Shown: positions 9,401 through 22,259, counted from the stretch's first letter. The stretch: DNA of 64,000 nt from Uropetala carovei (GCA_036926305.1 JAXCHB010000015.1:1612001-1676000); one strand, 5' to 3'. Numbers and translations: made by a program. The notes: a model not told the origin generated them from the letters alone.

Positions 9401-12360
9401 CGGAGGTTAGGGATTAATATTCTCTGTGGGGAAATTCATGTACTAAGGAGTAATGAGCATTAGTTTCCCGTTGCCATCTGTATGGCATTACGCATGCACA
9501 TTCTTACATACGCACACACTCGTCGCGCACACATTCACTCACAATTAGAAGTGAGAAGGGAAACCTTGTGCCTATATTAGCCTATTCTTGCGAATGTCAT
9601 CATTTCTACACTTCATTTCTGAAGGACCATGTGCTGACTTGAATGCCATCATCACGGCAAACCAATAGGCAATGTGGCATCCCTGGATTGAGAATCAGTC
9701 TGCATCAGGATTCAAGGAAGCTGATAGTGATTAGGTTGACGATAATGTCGATGATGATGTCAATTTATTTGGAAAAATCGAATCACGGAATAAGAGATAG
9801 ATCGATATCCGTGCAGACGAACGAGAAAACGGTGAAATTAACACTCGGAGAATAAAATCCAATATTAGGAAATCACACTTTTTATTTTGGAGTTACTGTA
9901 CATCCTAAATGATTAAAAAGAACTGATCCTGTAACCAACGTAAAATGAATCACCTCTCTTAATGTAACCTCTTAGATGTAACGCTGTATATGGTATTTCG
10001 ACGCATGCAAATAGCTTTTCTAAGCTGTTCCACAACGAGTAATTTTCCTTTTGAATATCTCCGAGGATTGCATATATGCCTATGTTTGCATCTAAGAAGC
10101 TAATTAGCGCATCCGTCGGAATATGTGCCTGTATGTTACTACTATGAAATTGTTTTCGTATTATGGAAAATATTACATTGAAAATAATTCCTCTTATTGG
10201 AATTTTATGCAATTTAACTCCAATAAAATCCGATTTTTTTTCAATGTAATATACCATGAATATACTTGACGCTTTTTTTATTTAAAAACCATCTCCTTTG
10301 TGTTTATTGTTCTAATAAAGTAAAAAAATAGTAATACTTGGCAACATGCGTCGCTTATTGGCAGAAAAAAAAGAAAACGTACCACGTAGGATTACTCAGA
10401 TTTTTCTTCGTCAAAGCGTTTTGGTTTCTCGGGAAAATCCGATTTTTTACCACTACATTCGTTACGCGTAAGACGACGGTGAATTTCTGAATAAATATCC
10501 TCATAAAATATTGTCGTCGTATCGGAATAACTCCCCTCACAAATTCTAAAATTTAGAAGATTCTCGAGATAACGGGAAATTTTATTAGCTTCAAAGTTAA
10601 ATACATAGATTCATTAATTTTGCAAACGGACTCTCAAAAGTATGCAAAGCACCCTTTCACGAAAAATTTTTAATACAGATTCGCTAAAATAAACTAAGTC
10701 GGCCATTATATTCGACGTGTCAGCAAGGCAAAAACACGGTAACCCACAAACGTATCTATTTGGAGCTAGGCTGCATACAGAAAACAAAAAAAACTTCAAT
10801 TATGATTTTGGAAATTTGTTTGTCATTTGTTGTAGTTCATATTTTGTAACTTGCGTTTATTTCTGATGAAAATATAATTTTGAACCAATAAAATGTCAAT
10901 TTTCTCAAAACAGCATAAGTGTGGGTTACCACATTTTGGCCTCACAGTCCTCAATTTATGTGCGGATAAAAATCCCTTTGACGCATTTTGTCTCTCTTGA
11001 AAAATAAAGCTAACAAAGTTTTCGCGATTTTTTTTTCTTCTATACGGATTCGAGGAAGCGAGCATTTTCACCTGATTTTCACCGTTTTGCCCAGCTGAAT
11101 CGAACGAAGCAGAAAGGCATATAAAAAAAGTACAAAATAAATTTCATTTTGGACACGTTCCCGGAATTACTCGTCCTTGACCCTTTTTCTCGAGCGCAAT
11201 GAACATCGGCACCTGAAACAAATAGTGAAGCGGAGCGTTGAATTCTCGATAGGCTATAAGCCATTCCGACCTTACCGGTTAATATTTACAGAGTGCCAGA
11301 TCAAAGGCTTCCTTTGCTAGCCTTTTGCGAGAGAGAGAGAGAGAGAGAAATCTGAGTAGGGCGTTTAAATTAAACATGAACCGGAGTTTGACGAGGAATT
11401 TCGAAACCCCATTTTTTGGCATCGTTGTCCGCAACTATCTCGTCGGGTTGTCGCTGCGAATATCTTTATGTCACCCTCGATTCGCAAAGCGCTTTCTGAA
11501 CGCGAAGGCCGCAGCAGAAAAAGGTATCGGTTTTTTGATGATTCGAATCTCTAACTTTAATATTTGGTTAGTCGTTCGCTTCTTTTTCCAATCGGAGCGG
11601 TTGCGTAATCGCTTTGCGGAAAATCGTAAAGTGGATATATTTTTGGTACGGGAAGAAAACATGTCCTACTTTATGGAAATTCGTTTCACGTGTCTTGCCT
11701 GTCAGCGTTTTGCCACGGAAGTAATCTTTTGGCGTCTCTTGACGGAAGTTTCTTTTTGGGGTCCCGTCGGCTGTTTTATTTAAGTATTTAAACCGAGAAT
11801 TTCGTTAAAATTAACCAGAGGGTGGAAATTTTGTCTAATAAAAAAAAGAAAGAGAATCACCCTTGCCTGAAGCAAGAGGCGGTTGCACGTTATCCTTGGG
11901 TAACTTTTGTCCATCTGCCCATCAAATTATTAAGGGTTGCTGGACCTTTGAAGTTCTTTGGAGTTTCTTCGTGACAACGTTCCGGGTTTCTGAATTTTTT
12001 GAAAAAAACCTTCCCTATTACTCCTGCGACTGAAAAATGCGAACTAATCTACTGAGTGGGAACTTAAAAGGTTTCGTGGCCTACACAGCTTGAAGTATAT
12101 TTTATGAAAATAATAAAAATATTTGTGTCAAGAAGGAAGGAGGACGGGCGAAGGAACAAATAAAGCCGAACTATTACTGGTTGTAAAACAAATTTAAAAA
12201 TAACCTTTATATTATTATAAAACTTACTCCTTTTTGTGCAGAAAAGTACAAATCCAGAATAGGCAGTGCAACTCCATCACATTAAAAAATCCCATTGAAA
12301 ATAAGCCTTCAAGCAAAAATGTCCGCTTTGCTAAAATAAATGGATATTTATCTTCACATC
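9401..12360. other. Gene-free stretch with CpG-richer parts
   Basis: Around 9485-9545 there is CA/CG-rich low-complexity sequence. The parts at about 10340-10560 and 11040-11780 are visibly richer in CG dinucleotides than the surroundings and give chance frames on both strands (for example 11325-11783 plus and 11471-11662 minus over the same bases). A 16-base GA run lies at about 11330-11347. I see no protein family. Confidence 0.4.
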
Positions 12361-12370
12361 TTCTTAGGAA

Positions 12371-12552
12371 GTGAATTGTCGTAGGGTGGAAGACGGTAGA
12401 CTCGGTAACTTATGTCTCTCAGATCAGGTTCCTAAGGCAGAGATTTTTTTGAGTAAATTACGATCGCTTTTTAATTCTAATTCACAGGATGGTTTAGAAA
12501 AGATTATTGATAAGAAATTACCCAAAAATATAACAATATTAAACGCGATGAA
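12371..12552 (+). pseudogene. Open frame cut by a hAT-like insertion, left part
   Basis: An ATG-started frame from 12371 codes for about 60 residues that look soluble and coding-like (includes KAEIFLSKLRSLFNSNSQDG and LEKIIDKKLP) up to the insertion point at 12552. The element at 12553 then interrupts it; the last two codons are part of the target duplication. Across the insertion the same frame stays open at 13250-13457, but that part is Ser/Phe-rich and less protein-like. I recognise no family. It may be an old gene or retrocopy broken by the transposon, or coincidence. Confidence 0.25.
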
Positions 12553-13241
12553 CATGGGCGGACCCAGACTTCATCCAAGGAGGGGTAATTTAGGAGTGAA
12601 AAATTAATTAATTAAAAAAATGTTTTTTAATAATAACTTTTGTATTATGCACTAAAAAGAGTAAAATAAATTTTGATTCATTACAATTGTGTGTTCTGTT
12701 GTTAAGGAAGACCAAAATTCGCGACTGTTTCAGTAGAATAAATTTCTTCTTATACAACAATGCTGATTTACTAAAGTTTATTAAGAACATTTGTAAAAGT
12801 TATATGGCGCTTCACATTACACTTTCAATTATCTTGCTTAATTATACATAAGTGTACGCGTAGTGAGTTCGACTTTCCACTGAAATTTAAGTACCCCTTT
12901 GCGGGTATAAACTCACGGTGAAATAAAAATTACTTTCAGCTATATATTATAGATATAAGATATCGAGTGAGGTTAATATAAAAGTTATTTAATAAAGTAT
13001 TTGAAACTATCTTATTTCATAATATTTTAATCAGAAAAATGAAATGTAGAACTTAATAGCAAATAGCGAATACATACCGTGAAACGGTAGTCTATTATAG
13101 TGAAACGAGTGAAAGAACTTAAATTATGAACTGCTCAGCACGAAGGACGAGATTTAAAGGGTAATTTTTCGAGTGTTCAGAAATTCTAGGAAGGCGGGGG
13201 GGCGTAATTACCCCCTTTACTCCCCCTTGAATCCGCCCATG
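12553..13241. mobile_element. hAT-like non-autonomous element with 8-bp TSD
   Basis: The ends are CATGGGCGGA at 12553 and its exact reverse complement TCCGCCCATG ending at 13241. The flanks are GCGATGAA (12545-12552) and GCGATAAA (13242-13249), a 7-of-8 target duplication. Next to the TIRs lie runs rich in G on one side (AGGAGGGG) and C on the other (ACCCCC/CTCCCCC). No transposase frame. The 8-bp TSD fits hAT; length is 689 bp. Confidence 0.75.
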
Positions 13242-13249
13242 GCGATAAA

Positions 13250-13457
13250 AAAAAGTCGACATTTTGTTAGGTATGCAAATTTTCCTTGTTTTTCGCTGAC
13301 CCATTTTTCTACCTCTCTTAACGGATCTTACTTTTTTAAGTCCTCAATTTATTCTCGCCGTAGCGCTTTAAACGTTTTGACGCAAGGCAAATCGAAAACG
13401 ATTAACCCAAGGTCTCTAGAGGATACACTTCTCCCACGTCTTAATTCGTCATCGTAA
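13250..13457 (+). pseudogene. Open frame continuing after the hAT-like insertion, right part (tentative)
   Basis: Directly after the right target duplicate, the frame that would follow the 12371 ORF in an uninterrupted allele remains open to TAA at 13455-13457. Its residues (for example KSRHFVRYANFPCFS) show no family pattern. The in-frame match has a one-in-three chance of being accidental. Confidence 0.15.
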
Positions 13458-13860
13458 CATTCGAAATATTTCTCTCCGAACGCAAAAAACGCTAACCTTT
13501 GACAGCGATAGGAAATAAAAAGAAACTTCCATTTGCTGGAAGAGCGCCGCTCGGAGCGTAAAACAAAAGCGTCATCCATACGAACGAGACACCGCGACGT
13601 TTGATAAGTTCAAAATCGATCTTATTCTCTCGCAACTGTTTTTGAAAGGTATCTCACAAAAAAAAGCAAATCGTGCTTACAGAATCGCGGGATAAAAAAA
13701 GAGGGCGAATCAGGATTTAACGCGCTCATAATAGGTTCTCATAATCTCTTAATTTAAGGGACGGGGTGTCATGCGGGACACGGTGAAATGCTCCCTAATG
13801 ACAAGCTCTGGCTTTTGCTTCGGTCCAATTAAAGTGGGTCGTTCACTTGCCTTTGAAGTC

Positions 13861-14645
13861 AAAACTCCCTCTCCCCCTCTAGTCCCTTTTCCCTCCGTCC
13901 TTCGATCCCCTTTACCCTCTTCACGCAATCTTCCTCTTTAGCTCCACCTCGCATCAATCTCTCCCATCTAACCCTCTCTCTCTCCTCTCCTATCTTTATA
14001 ACTCTCGACCATCCTCTTTCTCTCGTCTTTTCGTTCTCTTTCTCACTCTCCTATTTCCTACCTTTCTATCCCTCTTGCTCTCTGTCTCCTCTTTCCCCAA
14101 ATTTCTTCAGTCCTCTTTGTTTTCTACTGTCTCACTCACTCTACTTTCTCACTTCCCTCTCTATTCCCTTCTCTCTCTTCCTATCTCTCTCTCCTCTGCC
14201 TCCCACCCCTCTCTCTCTCTCTCTTCCTCCATTCCTTTGTCTCTTCGCTACCCGTTACCTTCTCACTCTCCCTCTCCTCAGTCTCCTTTTGTATCTCTCC
14301 TCTCCCTATCTCTGCATTCTCTCTCCCTTATCACCGTCCCTTCTCTCCCATATACTCAGTCTCCGTTATTTCCCTTACCTCTCTATCTCCCTTCTCTATC
14401 TTTCTCCTCTGCCTTCTCTATCTTTCTCCTCTGCCTTCTCTATCTTTCTCCTCTGCCTTCTCTATCTTTCTCCTCTGCCTTCTCTATGTTCGTTCTCTCC
14501 GTCGGCCTCCCTGCAGCTTCTCCCCGTCGGCTCTCTTTACTTTCACCCTTTCCCTATCTATCTCAGAAACCTTACTGCTGCCGACTTCCCCTCGCCCCAT
14601 CCCTCTAGCTCTCACCTCCTCTCTCCCCCTGCTACATCCAATCTC
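13861..14645. repeat. Long polypyrimidine (CT-rich) tract
   Basis: About 780 bases are almost entirely C and T on the plus strand, with runs of (CT)n and CCCT. Two long open frames here (Ser/Leu/Pro-rich, 14075-14608 and 14289-14774) are translations of this low-complexity DNA and not genes. A 22-bp tandem repeat lies inside. Confidence 0.9.
14391..14487 (+). repeat. 22-bp tandem repeat, 4.4 copies
   Basis: The unit CTTCTCTATCTTTCTCCTCT-GC is repeated without change at 14391, 14413, 14435 and 14457, with a partial fifth copy. Because 22 is not a multiple of 3, the same peptide cycles through all frames (period 66 bases). Confidence 0.95.
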
Positions 14646-16600
14646 CCTTCAAATATCTCTTTCCGATCCCATCCGACCATCTCTCCGTTCCAATGCCCTT
14701 CAGCAAACTCTAGTCACACACGCACACACGCGCGCGCCCACTCACGAACTCAGTTCTATGCTCGACATAGATAGGAAGCGTCGCTTTACGCTATTTCACG
14801 CTAAATAATGCACTAAGCCAGTTTAACCATTCCCTTTTGGGAGAAAGGATACCTCCCTCCCTCTCTCTCTCTCTCTCCCCTTGCTTTCTCTGCCTCCTTC
14901 TTCCTCCCACTCTCTCCCTCCTTTCCCGTTGCGAGAACCATTAATGAGACTCCCGATGCTGCTATGTAGATAGTCCCAATATTCCGAATTTTTTTCGATA
15001 TTTTGAAGCATTTTTTTGTTTAAAATATTCACGTTTTTTTTCTTTCCTCTTATATAAATGTTTTTAGATCATATCTTACGCATATTTACATATTGATTGG
15101 CTATTATTTGGTTCCTATTGCATGTTGGACATAAAAATACATAGAATTTTCGGACTCTCACATGAAATTAATGAGTAAAAGTTATAAAATGAATTGACTT
15201 TTTAAATCTCAGTTAAAACTTACTTAAAAGTTAAAATTTTAATTTGCTATATTTACGAAATAATTTTTAAAATTTCCTGGCGTTGTTTGCTCAATCAAAT
15301 TCTGATGCACGCTATTCAACGAATTGCACTTTACAAGTCAAAAATGATCAAAAATGACGTTTACTTAAAAGTCATGCTTTTGAATTTTATACTTTTTTCT
15401 TGTAACACTAAATATAAATGTTGTCTCTTTCTGTTCTTCGAAGGATGAATGGTTCCACTTAACTTCCGGTGCCGCCTCCCTTCTTCAAAACTAACCCAAT
15501 GAATTTAACAATTATTTTGTAACATCTGACTTTCAGATTTCTTTTTAATATTTTGATGTTTCTAGGAGACCAATTTAAAATTGGATACGCTGAACGATGC
15601 TCATAACTTCCTGCATGGCTCTCTTCTCCCTATTTTCACTTTTTAATTACGTAATTCAAATATGCTGCTTTTGCAGAAAGCCGTTTCTGTTGCGGTCTCT
15701 TTGCGGATCCTCTGGAATGCCTTTGTATTCCTCTGCGCTATTTTTAGGCGCTTGGAAATTCTAGCGTTCATATCTTTTTCACAACACTAAGTTAGAACGA
15801 TGAGGTCGGTAATTTCTTTCTCAGGAAATCCGGGATGTTTACTTTTGAAATATGTGACATTCTTCCGAATGCGCCAAATCCCATAATTCATCGGATAAAA
15901 AAAAATGGCCAAGTTCAGGCGGTGCGTAGAGACCCATTGAGAAACACGTTTTTCCTTAATTATTTCCGCCATGAGATTCTGTTTGTGAAATAGTTAAAAT
16001 AATTTATATCTTTTATTGCCGAAAACTTTGCCCCTGATATTTAGGATGTGTTATTTTCATCAGTAGTTGACATCAATAAACTGCTTAAAATAGTTCTGTT
16101 TTGAAAATACCTTAGGAATATTTAATCTATTTAAAATTGACTTCCCGTTTTGGGTTTAAGTGTGAGAACATAGAATTTTATATTTTTTAATTCTTTCATT
16201 TGCTCTTTGCTGAAATAATCATGCGAGCATTTCAAAATCCAATCCTAAATAGATACATATGATATAAGACGTATGAACACCATTTTTTTAAATATCTGGA
16301 CAAATGAATTGGATTAATGTTTTCAGAGTAATATCCTTTAAGTATCCTATTATATCTATTATATAGTAACCAAAATATCAGAAAATTTCCTCTTACTATT
16401 ATTGAAGAGTAGGCGATTTATATAAAAAGATTTAGTAAGTTTAATAATCAGCACAGAAGGCAGTTTTTTAAATATCGATCTTTTCAAATAGTATAATGAA
16501 ATATGCATTACAAAACTTGTGACTTGAATCCAATTTGATCTGAAATAGTGGCATTCAAGAGTGGGCTTTGATTATTAACCGATCGAATCAACTTTTTTTA
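14646..16600. other. Gene-free stretch
   Basis: It starts with a CA/CG-rich microsatellite at about 14713-14750 and a short (CT)n run at 14852-14878; the rest is AT-rich DNA with no supported gene or repeat ends. Confidence 0.4.
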
Positions 16601-17184
16601 GGCGCGTTTCGCTTACAGCGTGAGCGCCTATTATCGTCGGTCGGTCCGTCCGTCCGTCCGTCCGCATGTTCGTTCTCGGCTTCTACTGAACGGATTTTTA
16701 TGAAATTTGATATTAAGGACTTTCTATCAAATATAATAAGAAAATCGCACAAACGAATCACGTACGCCAATCAGGGGTACCACTTTACTGGTGACAAAAT
16801 ATTAAATTTTCGTCATATCTCGTAAAGTATTGCTCATATCAAAATATTTTTCAAATAAAAGTTGTAGAACTGGTAAAGAAGAGTAGTTTCTTTCCTATAC
16901 ATTTTTATCGTAGAAGTAGCCTTTATTGAGAAAATCAAACAAAAACGTCTTAAATCGAGTTGAACTTAAAAAATTTCTTGCATGGTTACTTCTTCATTGT
17001 TGCTATCATAAACAATCTCCCAAACAAACGTTTAATTTCCGTACGTGTGCATGTAACAGCATGTAATACTATTAAATAGGAAGAAAATGGATTATTTATG
17101 ATGAAGAGAAGGACTTTAAAACGCTATTTCCCTTACGTACAGGTATATAATTTCTTTCTAATACTCCATTGCACGAAACGCGCC
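16601..17184. repeat. Dispersed repeat with 11-bp inverted ends
   Basis: GGCGCGTTTCG at 16601-16611 is matched by its exact reverse complement at 17174-17184. Near the left end is a (CCGT)n run (about 16637-16664), then TTCTACTGAACGGATTTTTATG and GAAATTTGAT, phrases of the kind found in the other dispersed repeats of this window (for example 55640-56345). No target duplication was found. Confidence 0.45.
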
Positions 17185-18045
17185 CATTTGTGATACGTTG
17201 TACACTTTCCTAACTTGTTTTGGTTACTTGAGATTGAGTTAATTCATCTGCAAGACCTTGTATAATAACAAGCTATGATAAACTCCTAAGAGAACGATTA
17301 GGTCCCGAACTCCGATTATACTTAAGGAGAATAGTTTTTTTGCAGGAAAGAATGAATCCGTTTTTAAGGTTTTTGCTTTTCGTGAAACAAATTTTTTGAG
17401 TTTAGAAATGCTGTGTAGACTCTCGTGTCCCACTTTCTTCTTTCTAATCAGTGATGATTCCCAGCGATGACAATCTAGCTTCCTTTCTTTCAAAATAGGC
17501 TAAATGTTATGTAGAGTTAATTTTTTTGTAAAAGTCGACGGATTTAAAATTAAAATTAAAATTGCTTTTATAACAAACAAGCAATGGTATTATTATTAAA
17601 GGCCCGACGAGTAAAGAGAAAGCATCGTAGCATCGTTCGACCTCAATAATCGAAATAAAGACTTTTTCGGTCGTTCCGAATATTTTATTCGCATGAAGGC
17701 ATAAAGCAGAAAAACAAATAATGGCGCCCGAATTCTCCCGCGAGGGTGATTTTGCCGTTCCCCCGGCGAAATGAAAAGGTAGAGTAGCGCAAACAAAGAG
17801 AGGAGAGATGTTGCTAATGCTCTCGAGCAATTTACCCGGGTAGCAATTGTTTGTTCAGTTAAACGTCAAAAATTAGGGGGTTGAAAGAAAAAGAAAGAAT
17901 TGAGCTTACATACTTGTGTTTATTTATATAAGTATACATAACTATACATGAACACGTATTCATGCATATAAAGGCATGCATACATTTCTTGTTAATTTTT
18001 TGAAAGCTTTTTTTTTGGGTTGCCACAAAATAAAAGTGTAATAAA
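17185..18045. other. Gene-free stretch, CpG-richer near 17590-17830
   Basis: No supported gene. The overlapping minus-strand frames at 17507-17830 have no family motif. Confidence 0.4.
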
Positions 18046-18049
18046 TAGG

Positions 18050-18620
18050 GAACACGCCAACGTGATAAAGTGTGTGAGCGGGCGCGCGGTCGGGAATTCG
18101 GGCGGAAAAAGCTTTTCGGCACGCTTGTGTTGATCCGGCCAATGCGCGCTCGCTTTTGCGAGAAGATTACCCGACCAAGCGTTTGGTGGCGCTGGTGAGG
18201 GCGGAGGCGCGTGACGTCACGCCCCCGTGATCCTTCTCCGTCCCCCTCTCCCTCCCGATCCCTTCCCTCCAACCCTTTTGCCGAGTCTCTCCATTATCCT
18301 TCCCTCACTCCTTTCCTCTCTCTCTCTTTTTCCCTCCATTTCTCTCTCCTTCCCCATTTAAACGCGTGAATCGCGCACCGTGCCCATTCGTATGTAACAG
18401 AGTAGGCGCTCACAAAACTTTTTTTCCGTCGTTCCATTCATAGGGTTCTTCCGGGAAGCGTTCTCGAAAGGAATTCAGAACCCTCTCTCTCTGTCTCTTC
18501 TCTTTTTTTTACCTTTTCTCCCCTAACTCCCCTACCTATCCAAATGCACCAGATTTGCGGTAGTGTGCGTATCTACTTTTGGGTAAGGTGTGTGACGCAG
18601 TCGTCTGAACAGTTGAATGG
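18050..18620. promoter_or_regulatory. CpG-rich segment with CRE palindrome and CT tracts; candidate regulatory DNA
   Basis: Positions 18075-18240 are strongly G+C- and CpG-rich compared with the AT-rich flanks. They contain GCGTGACGTCACGC (TGACGTCA at 18212-18219). CT-rich tracts follow directly at 18240-18355 and 18480-18535, a binding pattern for GAGA-type factors. No coding frame is supported. The reading as a promoter or enhancer is inference from composition and motifs. Confidence 0.3.
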
Positions 18621-19253
18621 CTCGCGAGGGAAAAGGATTCCGGTCCTCGGCGACTGGCGGATTTATTTATTTTTTAAATTTTTTTTTGGGCGCCGAGGGA
18701 AGGCAACCGTTGGAGACGAAAGTCCTTTTACTCTCTTTTTTCCATTTCGACGGTCGAAGTCGTCGTTCCAGGGAAAGCCGCTGTCGAAAAAAAAAAAGAA
18801 AATCGCGTAAAACGTCGCGTAATTGCTACTACACCTGTCCGAATGCGGGAAATTTCTGTTCATTTTTCGGCGTTTTTGAATGGATTAAGGGATACGCGTT
18901 TTTGTAGTAATTAACCAGTGAAAACGGTCGCACCTGTGAATCGTTCGCCCTTTCACCCCTTTCTATCACTTTGCATTGCTCGGGAGTTTACTCGCTAATT
19001 ATTTTTCTGTCTCCTCCTTTTTTATCTTTTTCCCCTGTCGTTCAACACCTATTTATATCTCTCTATTTATTTCACCATCGCTGCTGTTAAGCTATGATCG
19101 ACGCAGTTTAAATTGAGATCTGAGGGCTGAGAAAAAATGAGTGGAGTGTTTTCTTTGGTACACCTCATGGAAGGCATCTTTTGGGGAAGATAGATACCAA
19201 CTTGAATAGCTTCAAACACGAAAATTCCGCAATCTTCAATGATAGAATTAGTC

Positions 19254-19345
19254 TGAAGCGATAGTTTTATGGTAGAATATCCGCCCTGCAAGTTGAAGAC
19301 GCAGGTTCATTTCCAATTGATGGCAGAATATTTTTTCAAGTTTCT
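19254..19345 (+). repeat. tRNA-derived SINE head and tail (same family as 48212)
   Basis: GCGATAGTTTTATGGTAGAA then TATCCGCCCTGCAAGTTGAA and GCAGGTTCATTTCC match the D arm, anticodon arm and T arm of the copy at 48212. It is followed by the same non-tRNA tail (ATTTTTTCAAGTTTC here, ATTTTTTCACGTTTC there). The shared tail shows a SINE family rather than two independent tRNA pseudogenes. Confidence 0.6.
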
Positions 19346-21070
19346 AATTTCTCTCATATTACAGCGTATGCTTTTCGCATAGGAGCCGCACTTTCCATCA
19401 ATTCCGGTGACGAAAAAGAAATCTCGATATTTCCATAATGATATTCTCGTGAACTGAACCTAGAATCAGTAAAAACAAAACTTTGGAGCTTGTTATTTAC
19501 ACGGTAGAATACGAGCTCACTCTTAAACCAATATTTTCTCCCGATAGTCGATATCTTTCAATTCTCCGTTTCATTTACGGGGGGGATACTAATCGTAGCC
19601 AAGAAAGCGTTCTTATTCCGCTCGTTTTTAAATGAAAAATTTCCCTCCAATGGAATCTGGAAGAAATTCACGTTTAATATACGTAGACTATCTTAATATT
19701 TTTCCTTTTAATATTCTTCCGCGGCTGTTGCGGTAATGGAAGATAATATCTCGTTTTGAAAGCGTGCATTTTTATGTCAACGAATTCTAAATGACTTTCT
19801 CATTGAGAGATTACTTTAGCTATTTTATGTAATTATTCATCATTTATATGTTTATATTGGTTTTATTTTTTGTTTCACCTGCATACAAATCTTCAAACGT
19901 TAATTGATTGTTGATAAACTGTTTAAACGAATTCTTTACAAATTTAGTGGTTCTGCGTGCATTCTTAAATGTTATCAATAAACGGCAGCATTTCCAAAAC
20001 TGCTCCGTTTTAAAATGAAAAATAAAACCTAATCAACCTTTTGATATTCCTTTTTTAATATTCAGGAAAGAATTCCAATTCGACTTATTCAACGTCGCCT
20101 CTTAAAGAGCGTCGTGAACTCAATGCAGTTTTCATTGCTGAACAGCGAAATTCCCATAAAATATAGTCGACCAATATCGTCATTAAAAACTTCAGATTTC
20201 CGTAATGTTTTATAGGTTATTCGAATTCTTTTGTTGACTTTAAAGCTACATTGAAGCCGAATCAATGGAGTTGTTGAAATGGATATCGTCTTTGTTCCCC
20301 TTTAACAAAAGCTCTAAACGAGACACAAAAAAAATATGAATTCCTCTATTGATCTCTAAACATCCTTTTCAATCCAAAGTGTGACTCCATTTCGCGATGT
20401 ATAAAAATAATGGATTCTGTTGGTTTTAAAGTCGAGCTCTCATGCACTGTGTTAATAGGTCGCGCATTTTTTATTAAATTATTTCTTGGAAGTCACAGCA
20501 ATTATGATGTCATGTTTTTTTTACATTAATACATACCTATTTTAGCTTGGTTATTAATTTAGGATTACTTTAACACCTAAGATTTTAACTACGACGGTTT
20601 GAATTAATTTTTAAATTGCTCTAGTTCAAGATTGAAATATTTTTCTCGGACTTAATTTCTAACGGTTATTGATAATGACCATTTAATCTAGTCTTTTTGT
20701 TGAGTAAAAGTCTAAAAACCCGCACTCGAAACCAAATAGCTAGAGCAGGAAAAGTGAGTAAAAACATTTATCGTACTTCATTTTAACTTACCTGTATTTG
20801 GACGAGAAAAATGTTTTTTTGGCCTAAAAATCTATACATCATGTATGCATTAAGGCCTCTCGAGTTTCTTCAGGTTCTAGGGGTTATTAACACTTCCATA
20901 TTGGTTGTTACCGATTTCATGTAAACCAGATATATTGTTGGATCCTTTTATGAATTAATCTATCATGATTCCATCTCATGTCTATGAGTTCCTCATTTCT
21001 GTCACTTTGAAACCACGAACCTATTCTTAGCGATGGTTTGCCAAACGCTATTGGCGGATTGCACGGTAAT
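19346..21070. other. AT-rich gene-free stretch
   Basis: No TIR pairs, tRNA-like sequence or coding-like frame that I can support. Confidence 0.4.
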
Positions 21071-21078
21071 AATGTAAA

Positions 21079-21301
21079 CTAGGGCTGTCCAACTGGCGGC
21101 CCACGGGCCACATCCGGTCCGCGGCATGATTTCATCCGGCCCGAGGTAAGGGCGATCTGGGCGGCATGCTTTCCGTTCTATCTCCGATCTTCGCTCGGAC
21201 AAAATTCCTCCTACCCCTCTCCCACAACCCCAGGCTGGCCCGCCAGTCAGTGGTTCTCAGCATATTTGGCTCGCCACACCAACGAAATTGGACAGCCCTA
21301 A
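21079..21301. mobile_element. hAT-like MITE (223 bp)
   Basis: CTAGGGCTGTCCAA at the left and TTGGACAGCCCTAA at the right are inverted repeats (13 of 14). The subterminal sequence carries the familiar GGCGGCCCACGGGCCACATC motif of this hAT group. The flanks AATGTAAA (21071-21078) and ATTGTAAA (21302-21309) match at 7 of 8 positions. Confidence 0.75.
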
Positions 21302-21901
21302 ATTGTAAATGTTTGTAAGCATATCAGTCTATTTATAGTGGAAGTGCTTGGCGGCGTGGAAAGTAATTCGAAATAATGTCGCGCATATGTGTTGTCCTTA
21401 GATGTATCAGAAAAGAGTCAAGTTCTTAAATTTTTAGGGAATTCTGTCAGATTAGCATTGATTCGCCTGTTAGAGAGAAGGCGCGTGGAGTAAAACAACT
21501 ATAAAATTCGTAGCAGTCGAATTTACTTAGTAAAACACATTATCAGGAGAATTGATTAGATAAATTGTTTTCATCATTTCAACATTTATATGTATCCTCA
21601 CGTACACAAGTTAAGCTATCAGCAGAATTGGGCCGCGCACACTGAATATGTAAGTAAATAATGTTGATTAAAATATTGTTTCGGACGTTGATATTTTCTT
21701 CGAGGCCTTCAGTGGGTCACTGACATATCTTATATCATGTTTGTGAAATGCCAAGGCAAAAATAGAGGAGAAAATATGTATGAAAATATCGATATTTCTT
21801 TTAATGTATTTTTAATTTATCTAAAAGAAATATGGGTCAGTGTAACAATCAAATGAGTATGGCAAGCTTACCGATACTTCGTATAAAATTTCACGTTAAC
21901 T

Positions 21902-21943
21902 GTTTACTATCCGAAACGCAAATAAGCGTTTCGGATAGTAAAC
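21902..21943. repeat. Perfect 18-bp hairpin
   Basis: GTTTACTATCCGAAACGC at 21902-21919 is followed by a 6-base loop (AAATAA) and the exact reverse complement at 21926-21943. No TIR element boundary accounts for it. Confidence 0.9.
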
Positions 21944-22259
21944 TATCTGGGATTGAATATAGCTGGAATGTTGGTGATACATTGGCTCCTTTTAAGTCAA
22001 CCTACGAATAAGAATTTGAATATTTGATTCAATATTTTCATAGCAAAATGCGAAGAAATGACGTATAAAGAACATCGCAATAACAAATAAACAATGCGCG
22101 AGGAGGGAATGAACGATTATAATAGAATTTTGTGTTAAACAATGACCTACAGATTAAAATTTTAACTTAGTTTATAACTAATACACTTCGTTTATATCAA
22201 TTTTTTTCTAACTAGACTGTCGATAGAAAGTCATGTTTCCTAGCCGATATAATCTAAGC

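Noticed and set aside
9913..10257. 114-codon minus-strand ORF
   Set aside because: Ile/Phe/Lys-rich composition as expected from AT-rich DNA; no motif recognised.
11325..11783. 152-codon plus-strand ORF
   Set aside because: The first codons are a GA microsatellite, the rest has no recognisable motif, and a minus-strand frame overlaps the same bases. Chance frame in CpG-richer DNA.
14075..14774. Two plus-strand ORFs of 177 and 161 codons
   Set aside because: Both are translations of a CT-rich tract in different frames (Ser/Leu/Pro/Phe only), with a 22-bp repeat cycling through frames.
17859..18272. 137-codon minus-strand ORF
   Set aside because: Its start lies in a GA-type tract and its Arg-rich middle follows from the CpG-rich segment; Cys/Met-rich end without motif.
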